A model generated the notes under the pieces. The model searched no databases. It was not told the DNA's origin and saw only the letters and a list, made by a program, of their open reading frames with translations. This document shows, piece by piece, positions 1 through 6,422 of a stretch of DNA of 64,000 nt (positions are counted from its first letter, which is position 1; every line of letters begins with the position of its first letter). The position numbers and the translations under genes were made by a program. Source of the stretch: Pleodorina starrii (lineage: Eukaryota > Chlorophyta > Chlorophyceae > Chlamydomonadales > Volvocaceae); NCBI GenBank assembly GCA_030267565.1, contig BRXU01000080.1, positions 43,856 to 107,855 of the forward strand, written 5' to 3'.

Positions 1-1120
1 ACTCTCGTAGGTCCTTGACGTCGATACTCCCCTGCGTCGGAAGTCCTTCGGCATTTGCATGCTTGACGATCTGGGCAACGAAGCCAAGGTTCCTATTGGC
101 CGTCGCGGGCGACAAACCAACTTTAACAGACGTTTCGGCCGCCGCCGCAATGATGTCAGCCAGCGGCACCAACTTTTCTTTGGGGCTCTTTCGATAGGCT
201 GGAGGAAGCCGGGACATCACGTCGCAAAAGACGGCAATGTCCGACTGTTTCAGGCGCCTGATATCGGTCACCCCGGTGGCCTCGACCAGAAGCGCGGCAG
301 TGTTGCGGATCTGGTAGGCCGTCTTCTCCGTCGCTCGCCCGAGTTTTATTTTCTTGGTCTTCAAGCGATCTGCGATGGCAGCAATCGCGGGATCAAAGGC
401 CGGCTCAGTCTCCTTGGTGACTGAGGTGGTCGGCTCGGAGCCTCCCTGTTCAAGGGCCTTCGCGACCTTCAGGGCATCGGCAAGGGCTGGGTCTCGGCGC
501 TGCGACGCGTTCAGATAGACAGCGGCGCGACCGCGAAGATAGATGGTCCGCGCGTCGAGGAAATCGTGAGCGCTCGGGAGGGCCTCTCCTGTGATCGCTG
601 AGATCCCGTTCTGGATCTTGCGTTCCATGCTTGGAGCCAGCACCTCACCTGCCGCCTGCGAAAGGTAGGCCTCGACGCGCTCGAAGGAAGACTTTGGCAC
701 GCCTTCGGAGACCAGTTCCTACTTTTCCTCATCGCCGAGTTCGGCGCTGACCCCATCTCGCGCCAAAAGCCTGAGTGCGTGCCCCATGGCCCGGTCCTCT
801 TCTGCATTCATACGGGCATAGCCGGTCTCGCGACTGTCTGACTGTGCCCGCTTGCGGCGTTCGATCCGGGCCATCTCGTCCCGAACGACCTGCTCCAGCC
901 ATTGCCTGGCCGCTTCTTTGGAAAGTCCGTCCAGTGCCATCGCTTCGAAGACCTCGTCACTTTCATACGTCAGGATGCCCGCGAGGCGCCGTGCGGTTGC
1001 CGGACAGGCCGTTCCCAGACTGACCTGAAGGTGGAGGCTTTCGCAACCGATACGTGTAGGAATGCGACGGCGCCATGTGTAGATAGCGGCCCGGCGAAAG
1101 ACGAAGTTGGCGATGCCCAT
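1..1120 (-). pseudogene. Tyrosine integrase of an older element, interrupted by in-frame TAG and cut by window edge
   Basis: The reading frame starts at ATG 1120. Its N-terminus (FRRAAIYTWRRRIP, then LQVSLGTACPATARRL) resembles the N-terminal part of large Rhodobacteraceae tyrosine integrases. A TAG at 719-721 stops it after 133 codons, but the same frame stays open to base 1 and continues as integrase-like sequence, with a core-binding-like stretch near the edge (YQIRNTAALLVEATG, DIRRLKQSDIAVF). The catalytic domain lies outside the window. The gene begins 115 bp from the left attachment core, the same layout as the active integrase beside the right core, so I infer the remains of a second element at the same tRNA. 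The stop could be a true nonsense mutation or a sequencing error. Confidence 0.75.
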
Positions 1121-1235
1121 TCGTGGCCCTCGAAGCTGGGGCGCGGTGGGTCCGGAGGACAGGCTTGGAGGACATCGGTCCGATAGCGTGCCTTGCGGCT
1201 GCTTCCTGCTTATCTTCCGGTATCTTACACGATAT

Positions 1236-1252
1236 TGGCTGGGGCGGTAGGA
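1236..1252. repeat. attL core, 17-bp direct repeat
   Basis: TGGCTGGGGCGGTAGGA is identical to 35399-35415. It equals the last 17 bases of the tRNA-Gln gene read on the plus strand (CCA end, discriminator, 3' acceptor strand, start of the T arm). After integration into a tRNA 3' end, the displaced original end is expected here. Confidence 0.88.
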
Positions 1253-1338
1253 GGAAGACCCACAGAATATCTTGATCAACGGCTGCGAAGATTCTCAGCG
1301 GGGGTTCGATTTCCCCGGACTATGCGCACTCGGTTTCG

Positions 1339-1348
1339 TTCTGGACAT
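1339..1348 (+). other. Possible integrase arm-type site near attL
   Basis: TTCTGGACAT is repeated at 35341-35350, inside the other end of the prophage, where it forms half of an inverted repeat. Short repeats flanking a core on both arms are the usual layout of integrase arm sites; ten bases alone are weak evidence. Confidence 0.35.
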
Positions 1349-1354
1349 TGTGTT

Positions 1355-1372
1355 GACACCATATGTGGTGTC
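1355..1372. terminator. Inverted repeat after the GIY-YIG gene
   Basis: GACACCA, TATG, TGGTGTC is a perfect 7-bp inverted repeat that ends right where the minus-strand endonuclease gene stops (1373). No T-run follows, so it may be a weak terminator or an operator. Confidence 0.3.
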
Positions 1373-1816
1373 TCACGCCGCCCTGAATCCTCGGTAAACC
1401 TTCCGCCGCCCGCTGACAATGTCTGAGATTTTTTTCTGTGAGATTCCGTAGTGTGACGCGATGGCACAGATCCGGCCCTCAACGTAAACGCCGTTGCCGT
1501 CGATGAGCATCCGCCGCACGCCGCCCTCACCGTTTGATGGTCTGCCGCCCGCGCCGCCGGGGATCAGGTTGTAGCACTGATCCGATTTGATGTGCTCCGC
1601 AGTGATGAGATCCGCTTCCGCCTCATCCATCTCCTTTGCGGTGTCGTAGATCCCAAGAACTTCCTTTTCAAAATTACCCCGTCCATATTTCTTGATTGCT
1701 GCAGTTAATATAATTCCACTTCCGAGATAACCGTCATACGGGTTATTGGTTTGATGCTTTCCGAAATAGACTTTTCCGTTAATTAAGTTTGTAGTCTTGT
1801 ATGTTGTGTAAAACAC
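1373..1816 (-). CDS. GIY-YIG family homing-type endonuclease
   Basis: The N-terminus (YKTTNLINGKVYFGKH, then GYLGSG) matches the GIY-YIG nuclease fold of phage endonucleases, in which the motif is often written as VYFGK or IYIGQ. The C-terminal part (ICAIASHYGISQKKISDIVSGRR) looks like a NUMOD-type helix-turn-helix that binds the target DNA. I chose GTG 1816 (147 residues) because GAGGGA lies six bases upstream and homologues begin at YYTIYKT; a TTG at 1843 is the alternative. It is transcribed away from the rest of the early region behind its own copy of the phage promoter module (1848-1877). Such genes are usually selfish free-standing endonucleases. Confidence 0.8.
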   Translation of the reverse strand: MFYTTYKTTNLINGKVYFGKHQTNNPYDGYLGSGIILTAAIKKYGRGNFEKEVLGIYDTAKEMDEAEADLITAEHIKSDQCYNLIPGGAGGRPSNGEGGVRRMLIDGNGVYVEGRICAIASHYGISQKKISDIVSGRRKVYRGFRAA

Positions 1817-1847
1817 GATGAATCCCTCACGCACTTTCTTCAAAAGT

Positions 1848-1877
1848 GTATTGCGCGTGGGGACGCATAAAGCGGTG
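1848..1877 (-). promoter_or_regulatory. Phage promoter-like module, minus copy (P2)
   Basis: On the minus strand CACCGC, 17 bases, GCAATAC, then TTTTGAAG. The right half matches the other seven copies exactly; the left half differs (CACCGC for CGCCGA). It lies just upstream of the GIY-YIG gene. Confidence 0.55.
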
Positions 1878-1904
1878 TTATATAACGATTTATTTTCTGT
1901 ATTA

Positions 1905-1934
1905 CGCCGAATTTAAGGGATCTACGCGCAATAC
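1905..1934 (+). promoter_or_regulatory. Phage promoter-like module before the helicase (P1)
   Basis: CGCCGA (1905-1910), 17 bases, GCAATAC (1928-1934). Same spacing as the copies before portal, protease and amidase. It lies 32 bases before the helicase start and back-to-back with P2, giving a divergent pair. Confidence 0.6.
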
Positions 1935-1935
1935 A

Positions 1936-1956
1936 CCGATGAGATTAACTCATCGG
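1936..1956 (+). promoter_or_regulatory. Leader hairpin touching the helicase ribosome binding site
   Basis: CCGATGAG, ATTAA, CTCATCGG is a perfect 8-bp stem with a 5-base loop. Its last bases overlap the start of GGAGGG (1955-1960), the ribosome binding site of the TTG-started helicase, so it could limit translation. Confidence 0.45.
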
Positions 1957-1966
1957 AGGGCGCGCT

Positions 1967-3424
1967 TTGAAACTGCGGGATTATCAATCGGAAGCCGTCC
2001 GCGATATTGAAGGCGCACTTGATCAATATAAGACGGCGTTATTCCAACTTGGGACTGGCGGCGGGAAAACAACGATTTTTGCGGAGATCACCAGGCGGGC
2101 CGTTGATAGGGGCGAAAGCGTCTTTATCCTGGCTCATCGGCGTGAACTCATCGATCAGGGTGCAGCCCGGCTGCGGATCTTTGGGATTGAGCCGGGGCTC
2201 ATCATCTCCGGAGAGAAAGCGGATCTTTTGGCGCGGGTGCAGATCGGCAGCGTGCAGACACTGATCCGCAGGCTGCATTCATACGACGCCCCTGAACTGA
2301 TCATCATCGATGAGGCACACCGCTCCGTCGCGAAGACATACACGGACATCCTCACGGCATACCCTTTCGCCCGTGTTCTCGGAGTGACGGCCACACCGTG
2401 CCGTCTGGACGGCAAGGGCTTGAAAGAGGCGTTTGGGTGCATCGTAAAAGGGCCATCGGTGGAGACCCTGATCGGCTCCGGATACCTGATGCGGCCGGTG
2501 ATCTACTCGGCCAGCATCCCTGACCTGACAGGCGTCAAAAGTCGGGGCGGGGACTACGCTGCGGACCAACTGGCCGCCGCCCTGCATCGCTCCGACATCT
2601 ACGGAGACGCCGTAAAGTCCTACACGGACATCACGCCTGGACGATCCGCCATCGCGTTCTGCGTGAACGTCAAGCACGCCACGGCCACGGCGGACGCGTT
2701 CAATGCCGCCGGGATCTCTGCGGAGATCCTAACGGGGGAAGCCTCAACTGCCGACAGGTCAGGAATCCTCGGCCGCCTGCGCTCGGGTGAGACGAAGATC
2801 GTGTGCACGGTGGACGTCCTCACAGAGGGCTTTGACTTTGAGGCCCTGGAAGTGGTGATCCTGCTCCGGCCTACGAAAAGCCAGTCCCTGTATCTCCAGA
2901 TGTGCGGCAGGGTTCTCCGGATCGCAGAGGGCAAAGCCAAAGCGGTGATCCTCGATCACAGCGGCAACGCGTTGCGGCATGGCTTAGTTGAGGAAGACCG
3001 CGATTGGTCCCTGGACGGCATCCGCGATGATACGGCTAAGCGTTCCGTGGACGGTGAGGCGATGAGCGTGCGTCTCTGCAAAGAATGCTTCGGGGTCCAC
3101 AAGTTGTCACCCGTGTGTCCGCTGTGCGGCCATGAGCACGCCACAGACGCCCGGATCCCCGTGGCCCGTGCGGGTGAACTCAAACTCTTGGCGGCAGAGG
3201 AACTGGAAGCGGCCAAGAAGGCGGCTGCACGGAAGCGGAAGGGTGAGGAGAAGAAGGCCCGGACTTTGGAAGATTTCGTGCGCCTCGGCCGGGAACGCGG
3301 ATACCGCTTCCCTGCCGCATGGGCGCAGCATCGGTATTCGGCACGGGGGGGTAATCGCGGCGCAAAGGTCGTGGGGGCGGACGGATGGCCGGTGTCACAC
3401 AGCGCTATTGATAGCGGAGTGTGA
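1967..3424 (+). CDS. Superfamily 2 DEAD/DEAH helicase
   Basis: An ATP-dependent nucleic acid helicase of 485 residues. Walker A is GTGGGKTT (29-36), Walker B/DEAH is IIIDEAH (112-118), and a motif VI-like CGRVLR follows in the second RecA-like domain. A cysteine cluster (CKEC then CPLC, about 370-387) suggests a zinc-binding finger, and a basic stretch closes the protein. The start is TTG 1967, six bases after GGAGGG; no better start exists upstream. It belongs to the SSL2/UvsW-like helicases common in phages, likely used in replication or recombination. The VRR-NUC gene starts two bases after its stop, so the two are probably co-transcribed from the module at 1905-1934. Confidence 0.88.
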   Translation: MKLRDYQSEAVRDIEGALDQYKTALFQLGTGGGKTTIFAEITRRAVDRGESVFILAHRRELIDQGAARLRIFGIEPGLIISGEKADLLARVQIGSVQTLIRRLHSYDAPELIIIDEAHRSVAKTYTDILTAYPFARVLGVTATPCRLDGKGLKEAFGCIVKGPSVETLIGSGYLMRPVIYSASIPDLTGVKSRGGDYAADQLAAALHRSDIYGDAVKSYTDITPGRSAIAFCVNVKHATATADAFNAAGISAEILTGEASTADRSGILGRLRSGETKIVCTVDVLTEGFDFEALEVVILLRPTKSQSLYLQMCGRVLRIAEGKAKAVILDHSGNALRHGLVEEDRDWSLDGIRDDTAKRSVDGEAMSVRLCKECFGVHKLSPVCPLCGHEHATDARIPVARAGELKLLAAEELEAAKKAAARKRKGEEKKARTLEDFVRLGRERGYRFPAAWAQHRYSARGGNRGAKVVGADGWPVSHSAIDSGV

Positions 3425-3425
3425 C

Positions 3426-3746
3426 ATGAGAGAGGCAGAGATCCAGAACCGCATCCTCGTTGCACTGTGCAGCCATTTTAATGGCCGTTCACTCTTCATG
3501 CGTATCAACAGCGGCAAAGTGCAGACCGTGGACGAGAGGTGGGTGCAACTGGCGCCGCCGGGCACGGCCGATATCCTTGGCACGGTGGATGGGCGGTCCG
3601 TGGCTGTCGAATGTAAGGCCGCCACGGGGACACAGCGTGAGACGCAGAAAAGGTGGCAAGCTGCGTTTGAGCGGGCGGGGGGCGTCTATATCATCAGTCG
3701 GGACCCGGACACGGTCTGCGCAGCCCTGTCAGCCGCGCTCCTCTAA
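3426..3746 (+). CDS. VRR-NUC domain nuclease
   Basis: A 106-residue protein with the VRR-NUC fold of the PD-(D/E)xK nucleases: E (REAEIQNRIL), GTADIL (the catalytic Asp region), VAVECKA (the E-x-K pair), and the family's C-terminal GGVYIISRDP. In phages such proteins often act next to a helicase on branched DNA. The start ATG 3426 follows GGAG at the helicase end. Its 3' end overlaps the convergent gene at 3729-4325 by 18 bases. A damaged second copy of its C-terminal part lies at 4396-4518. Confidence 0.85.
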   Translation: MREAEIQNRILVALCSHFNGRSLFMRINSGKVQTVDERWVQLAPPGTADILGTVDGRSVAVECKAATGTQRETQKRWQAAFERAGGVYIISRDPDTVCAALSAALL

Positions 3747-4325
3747 CATCTTTTCAAGGATCTGCCGGAGTTCACCCGCCCGGTTGACCCTTGCCGACTC
3801 TATCTGCCGCCAGTATGCCAGCGGCGCCATCGATCCGCGGTGAAATCCCGCTCTCGCGAAATCCCCCTGCGCTTCCGTGTATTCCTGAAACCGCTCTTGG
3901 GCGGCATCCAGCATCTTGATCTCGAGGGGCGTCACGAGGCCGGACTCCTGCAACGCGATGTGTGCCCGGAGCATCTGCTTACGGGCGACTTCCGCGCGAC
4001 GCGCCGCTTCCTCGTTCATATCGATCTGCGTCATGTGCGTGCTGTCGATAACCTCGACGGCATGTTCAACAAAAGCGTCCTGCCTGTTCGTGATGGCTGC
4101 GTTGAAGGCGTCTGCGCTGTCTCGGATGTGCTTTACCAGTGATGGATCTTTTCCGAGTGCCTTCAATTGCCCCATTATTTCCAGAGTGACCCTGTTGTCC
4201 TCGATGTTCGCCCTCTCACGGGCAGAAGGAACGAAGCGGGACAGCCAGCCAGTCGTTGCGGGCAGAAACACGGACCGAAAGGCGTCGGTTGCAAAGCCTG
4301 CGACAAAGCCGAAAAGCAATTCCAT
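3729..4325 (-). CDS. Membrane-anchored protein with LprI/DUF1311-like C-terminus
   Basis: A 198-residue protein on the strand opposite to its neighbours. The N-terminus (ELLFGFVAGFATDAF) is hydrophobic and may anchor it in the membrane; the middle is helical and charged. The C-terminal part (AQERFQEYTEAQGDF, GGSMAPLAYW, RAGELRQIL) resembles the DUF1311/LprI lysozyme-inhibitor-like domain, but the cysteines of secreted members are missing. I preferred ATG 4325 over GTG 4328 because AGGGGAA is better spaced. Opposite orientation and its place between a nuclease gene and a remnant of that gene suggest a later insertion (moron). A role in protecting the host or excluding other phages is only speculation. 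Confidence 0.6.
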   Translation of the reverse strand: MELLFGFVAGFATDAFRSVFLPATTGWLSRFVPSARERANIEDNRVTLEIMGQLKALGKDPSLVKHIRDSADAFNAAITNRQDAFVEHAVEVIDSTHMTQIDMNEEAARRAEVARKQMLRAHIALQESGLVTPLEIKMLDAAQERFQEYTEAQGDFARAGFHRGSMAPLAYWRQIESARVNRAGELRQILEKMLEERG

Positions 4326-4395
4326 CACGCATTCCCCTTGCTGTCCTGATGCAGGTTATTCAACAACTTGACGGTTGGCGAGTGCTTGGGGGTGG

Positions 4396-4518
4396 GGACA
4401 CGCAAAAGAGGTGGCAGTCGTCTTCGAGGGGGCAGGGGGCGTTTACATCATCAGCAGAGATCCCGCGAAAGTTTGCGAAACGCTCGAAAACGCATTGACC
4501 GAAGCGATGAAAAAATAG
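4396..4518 (+). pseudogene. Remnant of a second VRR-NUC gene
   Basis: The sequence resembles 3645-3720 in bases and protein. TQKRWQ is readable in one frame near 4399, then GAGGVYIISRDPAKVC in another (4417-4518, ending in TAG). The N-terminal half is missing and there is at least one frameshift, so this is a decayed duplicate. Confidence 0.7.
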
Positions 4519-4554
4519 TAATGTTTTTGAAACTGGCGGAAAAGGGTTTCGGAG

Positions 4555-5007
4555 ATGACAAAGCAGAAAGTGAGCGATGAGGGGCAAGCGGACCACGCCC
4601 TCGACTACGCGACGCCAGAAGATGAGGAGTTGGGCGGGCGCATGCTGAAGATGATCAAGCACATAGATGATTTCGGCAGTGCGCATCTCGAATTGCTGAT
4701 CGAGCACGCACAAGCCGCTTTGAAAAAGGCCCATGCTCGTGAAGAAGAACAGGCCATGGCCGAACTTGAAGCCGTGGCGAAGAAGTATGGTTTCGCCATG
4801 AATGATCTCGTGCAGAAAAAAGCGGAAGAGATTGTCTCCCGAAACGGATCACAGGCAACGGTCGAGCAGGGATCGGGGGAACCGGTGCGGTTTCGGCACA
4901 ATAACAACCCCTCATTGACGTGGACGGGGCGGGGCCGTCTCCCAAAGTGGCTTAAAGAGATCAAAGAAGCCGGCGGGGATGTTGAGGACTATCGCATCGC
5001 TCCCTAA
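4555..5007 (+). CDS. H-NS-like nucleoid protein (HvrA/Spb family)
   Basis: A 150-residue protein. The C-terminus carries the H-NS DNA-binding signature of alphaproteobacterial family members: FRHNNNPSLTWTGRGRLPKW, in which the GRGR hook enters the minor groove of AT-rich DNA. Residues about 25-75 are helical and charged (ALKKAHAREEEQAMAELEAV), fitting the oligomerisation coiled coil. The start ATG 4555 follows AAGGG and GGAG. It may silence phage genes, replace host H-NS, or dampen the burden of the AT-rich regions. With no obvious CI-type repressor in the prophage, it is a candidate for keeping the phage quiet, but that is inference. Confidence 0.85.
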   Translation: MTKQKVSDEGQADHALDYATPEDEELGGRMLKMIKHIDDFGSAHLELLIEHAQAALKKAHAREEEQAMAELEAVAKKYGFAMNDLVQKKAEEIVSRNGSQATVEQGSGEPVRFRHNNNPSLTWTGRGRLPKWLKEIKEAGGDVEDYRIAP

Positions 5008-5040
5008 ACCGTCTTTGTCTTGAGAGAGCGCGTAGCGCAG

Positions 5041-5067
5041 GCCGTCCCTTTGGGCGGCTTTTCTTTT
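5041..5067 (+). terminator. Terminator after the H-NS-like gene
   Basis: GCCGTCCC, TTT, GGGCGGC followed by TTTTCTTTT: a rho-independent type stem with one bulged base, 34 bases after the H-NS stop codon. Confidence 0.65.
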
Positions 5068-5147
5068 GCGGCCAGAAGCCGCAAGCTGCGCAAGCGCAGC
5101 ATCTCAAGAGAAAAGGAAAAGGACCTTTCGGAGCGGTTGCAAAGGCG

Positions 5148-5508
5148 TCAGGACAAAGATCAGGACCAAGAAAATAGATCGTCCTGCAGGTTTCGCCAGC
5201 GTTTTAAGGGTTTTTCGAAGGCTTCAGGACTAAAGGACAAATAGCGAAGATACTTTCTCTCTATATAGAAAAACAGATAATAATATTTTTAAAATAATTG
5301 TTTAGAATATTACTCCTTTAGTCCTGTAGTAGGTGTTTTCGTCAGCATTTACTGGGGCAAACAGCCAGGACCAATATCAGGACCAATTTTTCTGCAGGAC
5401 AAAGATGGTCCTGTTTCGCGACGATCCCACCGATTTTCGCGGTTTCAGGAAATTTTTAAGGACGCTTTCTGCCGTCTTGCCCTTGGATGCAGAAAACAAT
5501 GGTCCTGG
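5148..5508. other. Repeat-rich non-coding region, candidate phage replication origin
   Basis: The gap 5008-5821 has no convincing gene. It contains at least nine copies of CAGGAC, most followed by CAA, AAA or TAA, in both orientations (5149, 5161, 5225, 5366, 5378, 5395 direct; 5181, 5321, 5408, 5502 inverted or partial). A perfect 13-bp inverted pair, CAGGACTAAAGGA at 5225-5237 and its complement at 5314-5326, encloses a very AT-rich core (5241-5313). Iterons around an AT-rich core beside a primase/helicase gene are the classic layout of an origin. Downstream, GTTTGAA-GG-TTCAAAC (5558-5573) and AGCCG-AAAA-CGGCT (5596-5609) are further small inverted repeats, perhaps operators. Confidence 0.55.
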
Positions 5509-5752
5509 AGCATCGGCACCAACAGGCGATTCGGGTCTGTCACTGTCGAAAGTTCATGTTTGAAGGTTCAAACACTTCAGGAGCCATGCTGGCACAGCCG
5601 AAAACGGCTCAAAATGTGGCTTTTTAGCAACACAAAATCCGTTTCGTTTTGTTTTAGAAAAAACCAACCAGCGTTAGTTATTTCACGAAATCCTGTTACA
5701 TATTTCTAACATTGCCCGTTTTTCTCTGTCAAGTTTTTAATGCCAGATATCC

Positions 5753-5816
5753 GGTTTTTGTTGATTATTAAAAGTCTTTAACATAGTTTCATAATACGAA
5801 ATGAACACTATGGAGA
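5753..5816 (+). promoter_or_regulatory. Shared early promoter-like element, copy 1
   Basis: GGTTTTTG, TTGATT (5761-5766), 24 bases, ATAATACGAAATGAA (5791-5805), then GGAGA. The same parts with the same 24-base spacing occur at 10805-10860. It precedes the unknown gene and primase. Confidence 0.55.
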
Positions 5817-5821
5817 AAGAT

Positions 5822-6382
5822 ATGAAAGGTTTTGATAAAAAAACAGGCGATGCCAACGGCCGCGCCTTGGCGGCCCTCGCCGTGATCTGCGGTGTCGCGA
5901 AGACGTCCCACGACAAGACGATCCATGCACTCGCAGATGATGCACGGGACACTGTCGAAAGTGCTCGCGATTGCGGCTTCCTCACCCACGAGTTGCTGAA
6001 CGAATACGGCGGCAACGGGATCGAAGCGGTTGCGGCCTCGGTCTTCCGAATGGTTGAGCGTGAGCAGCGGCCCTGTGAACGGGTCATGCGCAAGCCCCGC
6101 TACATCGGGGACGAAGCCGACGCGATCCGCAGGGACATCATGCTCTCGGGACATGCAGGTGACGCATATGACGTGGAGAAGTCAGTGCGCACTCGGGTCG
6201 GCGAAATGATCAAAGGGCGGTTCGTGCAACTCATCAAGATTGCAGGGCGCATGGCGGTTGTCATCGATGCAGCGGACGCACCTGAAGGATCAAGTCGGTT
6301 CTTCGTAAGCGATCACGATGCGGAAACCGGGACGATCACCCTGACGCGTCCCCGCAATGCCCCCGGACGCAAGTCCCAATAA
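5822..6382 (+). CDS. Unknown phage protein upstream of the primase
   Basis: A 186-residue protein that I do not recognise. The N-terminal half is helical (ALAALAVICGVAKTS, LADDARDTVESARDCGF); the C-terminal half looks like beta strands (GRFVQLIKIAGRMAVVID, GTITLTRPR). No signal peptide or membrane segment. ATG 5822 is chosen over ATG 5801 because GGAGAAAG lies at the right distance and the 5801 start would fall inside the shared early element. It stands 40 bases before the primase gene under the same promoter element, so a role in replication or its control is likely but not shown. Confidence 0.7.
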   Translation: MKGFDKKTGDANGRALAALAVICGVAKTSHDKTIHALADDARDTVESARDCGFLTHELLNEYGGNGIEAVAASVFRMVEREQRPCERVMRKPRYIGDEADAIRRDIMLSGHAGDAYDVEKSVRTRVGEMIKGRFVQLIKIAGRMAVVIDAADAPEGSSRFFVSDHDAETGTITLTRPRNAPGRKSQ

Positions 6383-6422
6383 AAAAGACGACATCACGAA
6401 ATTTCAACGAAGGATAAATCAT

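Noticed and set aside
5020..5244. A 74-codon open frame after the H-NS-like gene.
   Set aside because: It runs across the terminator and the CAGGAC repeats, has a low-complexity basic product and no ribosome binding site; repeat DNA explains it better.
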